Notes under the pieces: generated by a model
Told to the model about the DNA's origin: nothing
What the model saw: the letters and a program-made list of their open reading frames with translations, nothing else
The model's database searches: none
In this document: positions 1 to 4,754 of the stretch, one piece after another
Layout: each line of letters begins with the position of its first letter
Position numbering within the stretch: position 1 is the first letter of the stretch
Translations under genes and position numbers: made by a program
Source of the DNA: an uncultured Fidelibacterota bacterium
Lineage (GTDB): Bacteria > Fidelibacterota > Fidelibacteria > Fidelibacterales > Fidelibacteraceae
Length of the DNA: 7,349 nt
Direction: 5' to 3'
NCBI GenBank assembly: GCA_937862595.1
Contig: CALMFL010000058.1
Span: forward strand, 1-7,349

Positions 1-69
1 CGACAGGCCAGAATGCTCAATATCAATAAAGATCAGCTCTGCGAACTTATCGCAAAGCAGTATGCATAA
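1..69 (+). CDS. C-terminal end of a probable GntR-family (YtrA-type) transcriptional regulator
   Basis: Frame 1 is open from the left edge and stops with TAA at 67-69; only the last 22 residues are present. They end ARMLNINKDQLCELIAKQYA, which fits the helical C-terminus I recall from YtrA-type GntR regulators (a pattern like A-x-x-L-x-I-x-K-x-x-L-x-x-L-I). These are short repressors with an N-terminal winged helix, usually encoded at the head of an ABC-transporter operon, often autoregulated and induced by cell-envelope stress. The downstream ATPase and permease match that arrangement and are the stronger part of the argument. The DNA-binding domain and promoter lie outside the window, so the family call is an inference. 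Confidence 0.5.
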   Translation, partial: RQARMLNINKDQLCELIAKQYA

Positions 70-94
70 CCAAGACAACCTGAAAGGAAACGCC

Positions 95-175
95 ATGTTT
101 AAGAACAGATCATTACTCAACCGTTACGCACGTAACCTCAGCCTCTCGATCCGCGTCGTCCAGCCCGCTCGCTGA
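95..175 (+). CDS. Small cationic peptide 1 of a tandem family (26 aa)
   Basis: ATG at 95 is preceded by AAAGGA at 83-88 with a 6-base spacer, and the frame stops with TGA at 173-175. The peptide has five Arg and one Lys and no Asp or Glu. It begins MFKNRSLL and ends RNLSLSIRVVQPAR. The SIRVVQPA tail matches the tails of the two following peptides (SIGVLKPV and SIRIVKPA), but the block LAS(I/V)RA before it is shortened here. There is no long hydrophobic stretch typical of a Sec signal peptide. It starts 25 bases after the regulator gene ends and lies in the same apparent operon. I do not recognise the family. That it is a real gene rests on the ribosome binding site and its similarity to its two neighbours. 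Confidence 0.65.
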   Translation: MFKNRSLLNRYARNLSLSIRVVQPAR

Positions 176-215
176 CCCGGCGCCAAAACAAACTCAAACA
201 GGAAAGGATAACACC

Positions 216-305
216 ATGTATTGTTCAAACCTCATCAAACGTCACATCAGCACGCTGGCCAGCATCCGCGCCATGTCCATCGGCGTCCTGAAACCCGTAA
301 AATAA
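216..305 (+). CDS. Small cationic peptide 2 of a tandem family (29 aa)
   Basis: ATG at 216 follows AAAGGA at 203-208 with a 7-base spacer; the stop is TAA at 303-305. The peptide carries three Lys, two Arg and one His and no acidic residue. Its last 16 residues, LASIRAMSIGVLKPVK, align without gaps to LASVRAMSIRIVKPAC of peptide 3. The N-terminal half is variable (MYCSNLIKRH) and contains one Cys that is not at the same position in the others. The region from the ribosome binding site to the start (AAAGGATAACACC) also resembles that of peptide 1 (AAAGGAAACGCC), as expected for duplicated genes. Its function is unknown to me. The length, charge and lack of a signal peptide would suit a cationic amphipathic peptide, a signalling peptide or a leader peptide. 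Confidence 0.72.
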   Translation: MYCSNLIKRHISTLASIRAMSIGVLKPVK

Positions 306-339
306 CCCCCTCTGGGGAATTAAAGAGAAGGGAGCGAAT

Positions 340-432
340 ATGTTCACACAATGCAGTATGTCCCGGCGCCACAGCAAAACACTTGCCTCTGTCCGCGCCA
401 TGTCGATCCGTATCGTGAAACCCGCATGCTGA
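340..432 (+). CDS. Small cationic peptide 3 of a tandem family (30 aa)
   Basis: ATG at 340 follows a strong site, AAGGGAG at 328-334, with 5 bases between; the stop is TGA at 430-432. The peptide has four Arg, two Lys and one His and no Asp or Glu. Residues 15-30 (LASVRAMSIRIVKPAC) repeat the conserved half of peptide 2, with conservative changes (I to V, V to I, L to V). The codons for the matching residues often differ in the third base, which suggests selection on the protein rather than a recent copy. It has two Cys (5 and 30), neither conserved in the family. Its stop region overlaps the ATG at 426 of the next small frame, so that frame could be translationally coupled to it. No function can be assigned from sequence. 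Confidence 0.72.
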   Translation: MFTQCSMSRRHSKTLASVRAMSIRIVKPAC

Positions 433-536
433 GCCGCCGCATGAAAAGCATCGCCGCGATATTCACCGAGGCCCGTGCATCCTCTCAGGATCCCGATATT
501 TCACATAGCACCGGAATGGGACGAACAAAATTTTGA
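426..536 (+). CDS. Possible fourth small ORF, perhaps a decayed or diverged member of the peptide family (36 aa)
   Basis: ATG at 426 lies within the last codons of peptide 3 (ATG 426-428, TGA 430-432), and the frame runs to TGA at 534-536. A second in-frame ATG is at 441. Neither has a clear ribosome binding site, so any translation would depend on coupling to peptide 3. The start of the product, SRRMKSIAAI, is similar to SRRHSKTLASV of peptide 3, but the conserved SIRxxKP tail is absent and the remainder contains acidic residues (E, D). It could be a relative whose tail was lost by a frameshift, or simply an open frame. Low confidence. Confidence 0.3.
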   Translation: MLSRRMKSIAAIFTEARASSQDPDISHSTGMGRTKF

Positions 537-540
537 CAGA

Positions 541-561
541 CCCGGCCCCCGCAGGTCCGGG
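541..561 (+). promoter_or_regulatory. GC-rich hairpin between the peptide genes and the ABC transporter genes
   Basis: CCCGG at 541-545 pairs with CCGGG at 557-561 around an 11-base GC-rich loop. An alternative register pairs GACC at 539-542 with GGTC at 554-557. No T-run follows, so it is not a standard intrinsic terminator. It lies 35 bases before the ATPase start. It may protect or delimit the upstream peptide message or damp read-through into the transporter genes; this role is inferred. Confidence 0.35.
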
Positions 562-596
562 AAACCAGCAACGACAACGCAGTTAAAGGAAGCAGA

Positions 597-1457
597 ATGG
601 AACACCTTATTGAGATCGATCATCTTACCAAGGATTACCGGCAGGTCCGGGCCCTGGACGATGTCAACCTAAAAATACCCGCCGGGCGCATTGTCGGCCT
701 GCTCGGCAAGAACGGTGCGGGGAAATCCACCTTTCTCAAGTGTCTTCTGGATTTTCTCCGCCATGACGGAACCATCGCCTTTTTCGGAAAACCTCTTCGG
801 GAATGGAAACACGAGCTGTACGGCCGGGTCGCCTTTATTCCGGATGTCAGCGGTCTGGACCCGCGCCTGACGGTAAAGGAGACCATTGAGTTCACCGCCG
901 GCATGAATCCGACCTGGAACGAGGATAAAGCGGAACGTCTTTTCGCAAAAAGCGATCTGCCCTGCGACCGCAAGGTCGGCACCCTCTCCAAAGGAATGAA
1001 GACCAAGCTCTATCTGCTCCTGACCCTTGCGCGGGACGTGGACGTCCTTCTGCTGGACGAACCGACGCTGGGCCTGGACATTGTTTTCCGAAAGGAATTC
1101 TACGATCTCCTGCTCGGCGAATTCTACGACGAGACCAAAACGGTGATCATTTCGACCCATCAGGTCGCCGAGATCGAGAATATCCTGCAGGATGTGATCT
1201 TTATCGACAAGGGCAAAATACTACTTCACGATTCGATCGATGCGCTGAAAGACCAGTGGAAGATCATCGAAGTTCCCCGGTCCCGCGAAGACGAGCTGCT
1301 CGCCTGCAATCCCCGCTCTGTGACCCATTCTCTGGGGAAGGTCAGCGGCCTGGTCGAGGGGACCCCCGTCATTCCGCAGGCCCTCGCGACGATCCCCTCC
1401 ATTGCGGATATTTTTGTCGCCGTCGTCAACCCGAAAACCGGAGTCAGCCATGCGTAA
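597..1457 (+). CDS. ABC transporter ATP-binding protein, YtrB/BcrA-like
   Basis: A 286-residue cytoplasmic ATPase that would power the membrane subunit encoded next. The Walker A motif is GKNGAGKST (37-45), with Lys in place of the more usual Pro. The segment in the Q-loop region reads FIPD (80-83). The signature is degenerate, LSKGM (130-134) rather than LSGGQ, a form often seen in exporter-type ATPases of the YtrB/BcrA group. Walker B is VLLLDE (150-155), the D-loop GLD (159-161), and the switch His is H188. NPTW at 104-107 recalls a short motif common in YtrB-like proteins. Beyond about residue 230 there is a C-terminal extension with no recognised domain. ATG 597 follows AAGGA (586-590) with a 6-base spacer. 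The last 8 bases overlap the permease gene. The substrate is unknown; the adjacent cationic peptides are a candidate. Confidence 0.93.
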   Translation: MEHLIEIDHLTKDYRQVRALDDVNLKIPAGRIVGLLGKNGAGKSTFLKCLLDFLRHDGTIAFFGKPLREWKHELYGRVAFIPDVSGLDPRLTVKETIEFTAGMNPTWNEDKAERLFAKSDLPCDRKVGTLSKGMKTKLYLLLTLARDVDVLLLDEPTLGLDIVFRKEFYDLLLGEFYDETKTVIISTHQVAEIENILQDVIFIDKGKILLHDSIDALKDQWKIIEVPRSREDELLACNPRSVTHSLGKVSGLVEGTPVIPQALATIPSIADIFVAVVNPKTGVSHA

Positions 1458-2265
1458 AATAATTGCCTTGTTCCGCAGTGAATTTCAAAAGAACAAATCC
1501 TCCTACCTGATGCCGGTCTGGATCATCGCCGGGATGCTCGCCGTGTCCCTGATCGCCGCGCTTGTCGCCCGGTTTGCGCTGAACGAAAACGTGTATTTCT
1601 TCAGTCCGGAACTGAACCGCGATGGCTTGCGGATCGGTCTTTACGGGATCATGTTCGCGTTTTCGCTTATTTTCTTCATGTTCCTTGTCCTTACGGCGCA
1701 AAGCAGCCTGAACCGTGAAAAACAATTGGGTTCGGACCTGTTTTTCCGCTGTCAGCCTGTCAGCGCCTGGCGGGTGACGGGCGTGAAATATATCATGCAT
1801 GTTTATGCCGCTTCGCTCGTGCTGGCCGCGCTCGGCATCATCATGGCGCTTGTCCTGTCCTTTGCCGGACTCTTCACCGGAAACGGCTTCCCTGTGGGCT
1901 CCGCGCTTTACGGGGTTTTCCTCGGCTGGATCGCTTATGTCAAAGTCGCCATGGTGCTTGGCAGTCTGCTCTTCCTCTTCTCGGCTGTCTTCCGCAGCAG
2001 CGCCCTCCTGAAGGGTGCGGCGGCTCTCGGCATACTGGAAGGACTGTTCGCGATCATCGAGGCGATATTCCGTCACCGGATCACGCTTCCCGATGTGTTC
2101 GCAACGCTCTTTTCTCTTATGGGGGATCTGGGTGTTGAGAACATGGACAGTATCAGCATGAACATGCTGCTGGGAAATTCCGGCATTCTTTTTGCACTCG
2201 TTTTTGCGGCCCTGTGCTATACGGGCGCCACGGTTATTTACAAGATGCGTTCGAAAGATGTCTGA
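1450..2265 (+). CDS. ABC-2-type transporter membrane subunit
   Basis: A 271-residue integral membrane protein with about six hydrophobic segments, near residues 21-43, 62-82, 116-140, 158-181, 187-208 and 246-263. The cytoplasmic loop between the second and third carries LGSDLFFRCQPVSAWRVTGV, in the position where ABC-2 permeases usually couple to the ATPase. Start ATG 1450 lies inside the last codons of the ATPase gene, with GGAG (1439-1442) seven bases upstream. The 8-base overlap implies translational coupling and roughly balanced subunit synthesis. An upstream in-frame ATG at 1402 is rejected because it would lie wholly inside the ATPase gene and lacks a good ribosome binding site. The half-transporter would dimerise with the ATPase to form an exporter. 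The substrate cannot be read from the sequence. Confidence 0.88.
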   Translation: MRKIIALFRSEFQKNKSSYLMPVWIIAGMLAVSLIAALVARFALNENVYFFSPELNRDGLRIGLYGIMFAFSLIFFMFLVLTAQSSLNREKQLGSDLFFRCQPVSAWRVTGVKYIMHVYAASLVLAALGIIMALVLSFAGLFTGNGFPVGSALYGVFLGWIAYVKVAMVLGSLLFLFSAVFRSSALLKGAAALGILEGLFAIIEAIFRHRITLPDVFATLFSLMGDLGVENMDSISMNMLLGNSGILFALVFAALCYTGATVIYKMRSKDV

Positions 2266-2303
2266 TCCTGCCTTACATTCGCCTTTCTTTTTTACATCAT
2301 ACA

Positions 2304-2349
2304 AAGAGTCCGCATCGCGTGACGGCGGCGTTGCCCGGCGCGGACTCTT
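2304..2349. repeat. 10-bp perfect inverted repeat downstream of the permease gene
   Basis: AAGAGTCCGC at 2304-2313 is the exact reverse complement of GCGGACTCTT at 2340-2349, with a 26-base GC-rich loop. It lies in the 146-base gap between the ABC operon and the biotin ligase. The downstream side is TCCCTTCCC rather than a T-run, so it is only a partial match to an intrinsic terminator. It could still serve as a Rho-dependent or 3'-end-protecting structure for the ABC operon. Confidence 0.45.
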
Positions 2350-2377
2350 CCCTTCCCGCAGAAACGAAAAATTGTAT

Positions 2378-2406
2378 TTCAAATTTAGCGCCGCGTGTGG
2401 TAATAT
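2378..2406 (+). promoter_or_regulatory. Weak candidate promoter for the biotin ligase gene
   Basis: TTCAAA (2378-2383) and TAATAT (2401-2406) each match four of six consensus bases and are separated by 17 bases. Transcription would begin at about the ATG at 2412, leaving little or no 5' leader, which fits the poor ribosome binding site there. The matches are weak and the sequence is locally AT-rich, so this is tentative. Confidence 0.2.
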
Positions 2407-2411
2407 CATCT

Positions 2412-3146
2412 ATGAACAATGAACGCATGCTCATCGGAAAAAACATCCGCCGTTTTGCCGAGACCGGGTCCACCAATACCGACTTGCTTGATATGGCGGA
2501 AACCTGTGAGTCCGGCACCGTTCTGATGGCAGACAGGCAGACTGCCGGACGCGGACGCCTGGGCCGCACCTGGACCTCTTCCGGCGGGGGGCTGTATTTC
2601 AGCGTACTCTTCCGGGATGTCCCCGACCTTGGAAAATTCATTCCTTTCACTGCTCTTTCGGCGCTTGCCGTCGTTCGCGTCCTGTCGTCTTATCTGCCGG
2701 GCGGTATCGCCGTAAAATGGCCGAACGACGTGTATGTGAACCGGCGGAAGATCTGCGGCATCCTTCCCGAATCCCGGGTTCAGGGAGAGACGGTCAACGC
2801 GGTCGTCGGCATCGGGATTAATCTGAACAATGCCGTCGCCGCGCTTCCCGATCTGCGCCACCCCGCAATTTCTCTGAAAGAACTCACGGGATCGGACGTT
2901 AATCGGGATGAGTTTTTAGAGAGTTTGCTGGATCAGCTTGATGTTCTCTATGCCGCGTTTTCCGCGAAGGGTTTAACTCCATTTGTTTCCGAGCTTGACA
3001 GCCTTCTCTTTGCCAGGGGGACGGTCACGGAACTGCGCTCCGGCAACGGCTCGCAAACGGTCATTCCGCTCGGTTTTGCCCCGGACGGAGCCCTTCGCTG
3101 TTATAAGAATGGTGCGGAAGTGATGTTGAGCCTGGGCGAATATTGA
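2412..3146 (+). CDS. birA: Biotin--[acetyl-CoA-carboxylase] ligase, monofunctional (no HTH domain)
   Basis: This enzyme activates biotin with ATP to biotinyl-AMP and transfers it to a lysine of biotin carboxyl carrier domains, such as acetyl-CoA carboxylase. Visible motifs of the 244-residue product, in order, are ETGSTNTDLL (17-26), the biotinyl-AMP loop GRGRLGR (46-52), GGGLYFSVLF (58-67), KWPND (102-106), KICGIL (113-118) and VVGIGINLN (131-139). The C-terminal SH3-like cap (about 200-244) is present. There is no N-terminal winged helix, so it is the short enzyme-only form and not a biotin-operon repressor. The start is uncertain: ATG 2412 has only a weak site upstream, and ATG 2427 has none. 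A longer frame back to 2214 would overlap the permease gene and adds no recognisable sequence. The gene appears to be a separate unit from the ABC operon. Confidence 0.92.
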   Translation: MNNERMLIGKNIRRFAETGSTNTDLLDMAETCESGTVLMADRQTAGRGRLGRTWTSSGGGLYFSVLFRDVPDLGKFIPFTALSALAVVRVLSSYLPGGIAVKWPNDVYVNRRKICGILPESRVQGETVNAVVGIGINLNNAVAALPDLRHPAISLKELTGSDVNRDEFLESLLDQLDVLYAAFSAKGLTPFVSELDSLLFARGTVTELRSGNGSQTVIPLGFAPDGALRCYKNGAEVMLSLGEY

Positions 3147-3224
3147 GATTTTTGAAAAATTCTAATTAATTATTGATCCGCCATGTAACTTCATGCTTTA
3201 CCTAACGCTATTTTGCGGAGGGAT
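3147..3224 (+). promoter_or_regulatory. AT-rich upstream region of the exported M50-like gene, with TCTAATTAATT
   Basis: The 78-base gap is clearly richer in A+T than the surrounding genes. It contains TCTAATTAATT at 3161-3171, repeated exactly at 4682-4692 ahead of the Fic-like gene. The ribosome binding site GGAGGG lies at 3217-3222. I could not pick a convincing -35/-10 pair, so the promoter role is inferred from position and composition. Confidence 0.35.
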
Positions 3225-3227
3225 ATG

Positions 3228-4466
3228 ATGAATACCTTTCGATGCGTTTGCATTCTGTTTGCCGTACTCTGCGCTGCCCTGCCGCAGCGCCTTGCCGCAG
3301 AGACCTGGGGCTCGCCGGAGGTTCCTGTCCGGGAATATACCCTGATGATCGGCACGTCCGAAGATCTGAACATGGTCGCTTCCCTGGGCGTGAATGCCTA
3401 CCGGGCTTTGACAGATCTTTACTACCTGGGCTTGCGTCCGGCCGTTCCCCAAAAGCTTGAGCCGGTGATCGGCGCCCTGTGGCAGACGGGCTGCAGCTTT
3501 TTCCTGACGATCTGGCCCCACGAGTTCGGCCACTGGACCCGCGCCCGGGAGGTCGGAGGTGAATTTGTCTTCGAGCGCCTGACCTTTCCCTGGCCGAAAG
3601 CCCGCATGGACCTTCCGGACGATGTCTCGCTCTTTTCCGAAACCCTGACCTCGGTCGGAGGCTTCGAGATCAATAATCTTATGCGCCGGCAGATCATGAC
3701 GGACTATTACGGAAAGGGCTATTCTTTCGCCACGCTTCCCATTCATGCCTTTATCCAGGAGATCTATTATCCCGCTTACGCCTATATCGTTGCGCCGCTT
3801 GTCAGCGGAAAGTGGATCGATCCCGAAGATCCCGACACCTGGATCCATACCATGGGCGATCCGGTGGAATCATCCCTGGGAGTGTACAAAAATTATTACG
3901 ACCGGTCCGTTCCATTGTCCGGCGAGCCGGTGGATCCCGACCTTGTTTCGTATTACCGCGAAGCCCGCACCCTGAGCCTTTTGTGGATGCTGATCGATCC
4001 CGGTCTGTACGAAAGCGCCCGCGCGTTCGGCGTGGGCATGGACGAGAACGCCGGTCTGGTTCGCCCTTTTATGTTCGGAAAGGGCGATGTTTCCTGGATA
4101 TACGGAACGATGTTCAATGCGTCCCCGCTTGGCTATGAGTTATACCTCGACCAGCATTTCAGGGTAAAGGGCAATTATTTTTCGATCTCCCTGCGCTACG
4201 GACGGCCTTATGACAATTACGGCCTCTCAATTAGAATGCCCTCGTTTTACAGGTCCGAAGTTATCAGTCTTGGCGCGGAAACGGGCTATTGGTATCAGGG
4301 GCCTTTCGGCCACGGGGTCATGGGCGAAATGAATTTCTCGTTTCGGTCAAAAGGCATTCTGGGGGCGACCCTGACGGCCGGCTGGAAGTCCGGAGGATAT
4401 TTGCTGGGATTACCCATAGAAAAGGGCGCGTATGTTCGCGGCGGATTTGTTTTCCGGACGCATTAG
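3228..4466 (+). CDS. Exported protein with HEFGH (M50-like) zinc-protease motif and beta-rich C-terminus
   Basis: The 412-residue product begins with a likely Sec signal peptide (Arg5, hydrophobic 6-18, probable cleavage near LAA-ET, 22-26). HEFGHWTRAREVGG (98-111), preceded by the hydrophobic stretch FFLTIWP, resembles the active-site helix of M50 site-2 proteases (HExGHxxxAxxxG). H98 and H102 would bind zinc and E99 act as base. N297-x-x-P300 followed by L307-D308 loosely recalls the second M50 motif (NxxP...LDG), which could supply a third ligand; this is less certain. From about residue 303 to the end the sequence alternates polar and hydrophobic residues with many Tyr, Phe and Gly, like outer-membrane beta strands. 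ATG 3228 is preferred over ATG 3225 because GGAGGG (3217-3222) is then 5 bases away rather than 2. I do not recognise a named family. Confidence 0.75.
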   Translation: MNTFRCVCILFAVLCAALPQRLAAETWGSPEVPVREYTLMIGTSEDLNMVASLGVNAYRALTDLYYLGLRPAVPQKLEPVIGALWQTGCSFFLTIWPHEFGHWTRAREVGGEFVFERLTFPWPKARMDLPDDVSLFSETLTSVGGFEINNLMRRQIMTDYYGKGYSFATLPIHAFIQEIYYPAYAYIVAPLVSGKWIDPEDPDTWIHTMGDPVESSLGVYKNYYDRSVPLSGEPVDPDLVSYYREARTLSLLWMLIDPGLYESARAFGVGMDENAGLVRPFMFGKGDVSWIYGTMFNASPLGYELYLDQHFRVKGNYFSISLRYGRPYDNYGLSIRMPSFYRSEVISLGAETGYWYQGPFGHGVMGEMNFSFRSKGILGATLTAGWKSGGYLLGLPIEKGAYVRGGFVFRTH

Positions 4467-4754
4467 CAATGTTTGCCGGAACCAATTGCCGTTTCCCGCT
4501 TCCTGCAGTTCCGTAAAAACCATATGGATATGTTGTGGATATTATTCTTGTCGTCCCCTCAGTGTTCCCGGTGTGGAATTGACAGCCGACATTTGTTCAA
4601 TTCTGCCGGCCGGGGATTCGGGGGCCAGAACAGATCTTTTAAAGAAGTCGCAAATCACAAGCCATAAGAATAGCTGAGTGCTCTAATTAATTGAATATTG
4701 CATTATAATCGTTGATTTAACAAAATATTTCTTTATCTTTCAGACGGGTATATT
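4467..4754. other. 288-base intergenic region; AT-rich 3' half is the probable promoter of the Fic-like gene
   Basis: No convincing gene is seen here. An imperfect hairpin (TTCTG 4601-4605 with CAGAA 4626-4630, plus two inner pairs) followed by TTTT at 4637-4640 could weakly end transcription of the upstream gene. From about 4680 the sequence becomes strongly AT-rich, contains TCTAATTAATT at 4682-4692, and leads into the Fic-like gene. Confidence 0.4.
4682..4740 (+). promoter_or_regulatory. Probable promoter region of the Fic-like gene
   Basis: A perfect -10 hexamer, TATAAT, lies at 4704-4709, but no good -35 is found 16-18 bases before it. TCTAATTAATT at 4682-4692 just upstream could act as an UP element or as a shared operator. 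An alternative pair is TTGATT (4712-4717) and TATCTT (4734-4739) with a 16-base spacer. A promoter somewhere here is likely; the exact one is not decided. Confidence 0.4.

Noticed and set aside
307..317. CCCC-TCT-GGGG mini-hairpin after peptide 2
   Set aside because: The stem is only 4 bp with a 3-base loop and no T-run, too weak to call a terminator.
221..418. 65-codon plus-strand frame across peptides 2 and 3
   Set aside because: It is out of frame with the conserved peptides, starts without a suitable ribosome binding site, and its His/Arg/Pro-rich product shows no repeat of the shared motif.
533..538. Perfect -35 hexamer TTGACA upstream of the ABC genes
   Set aside because: The region 16-18 bases downstream is GC-rich (around TCCGGG) and holds no -10-like hexamer, so it is probably chance overlap with the end of the small frame.
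669..1160. Long minus-strand open frame under the ABC ATPase
   Set aside because: The plus-strand frame has all the ATPase motifs and a good ribosome binding site; this one is its antisense shadow.
1444..2409. A 321-codon open frame on the minus strand
   Set aside because: It lies antisense to the permease gene and the following gap. Its product is highly charged and low in hydrophobic residues with no recognisable motif, as expected from the complement of a GC-rich membrane-protein gene.
2214..2411. N-terminal extension of the biotin ligase
   Set aside because: It would overlap the permease gene by about 50 bases, runs through the inverted repeat, and encodes no winged helix; the family motifs begin just after 2412.
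4524..4667. Small open frame beginning MDMLWILFLSS
   Set aside because: It has a short hydrophobic start but no convincing ribosome binding site, no partner copy and no recognisable continuation.
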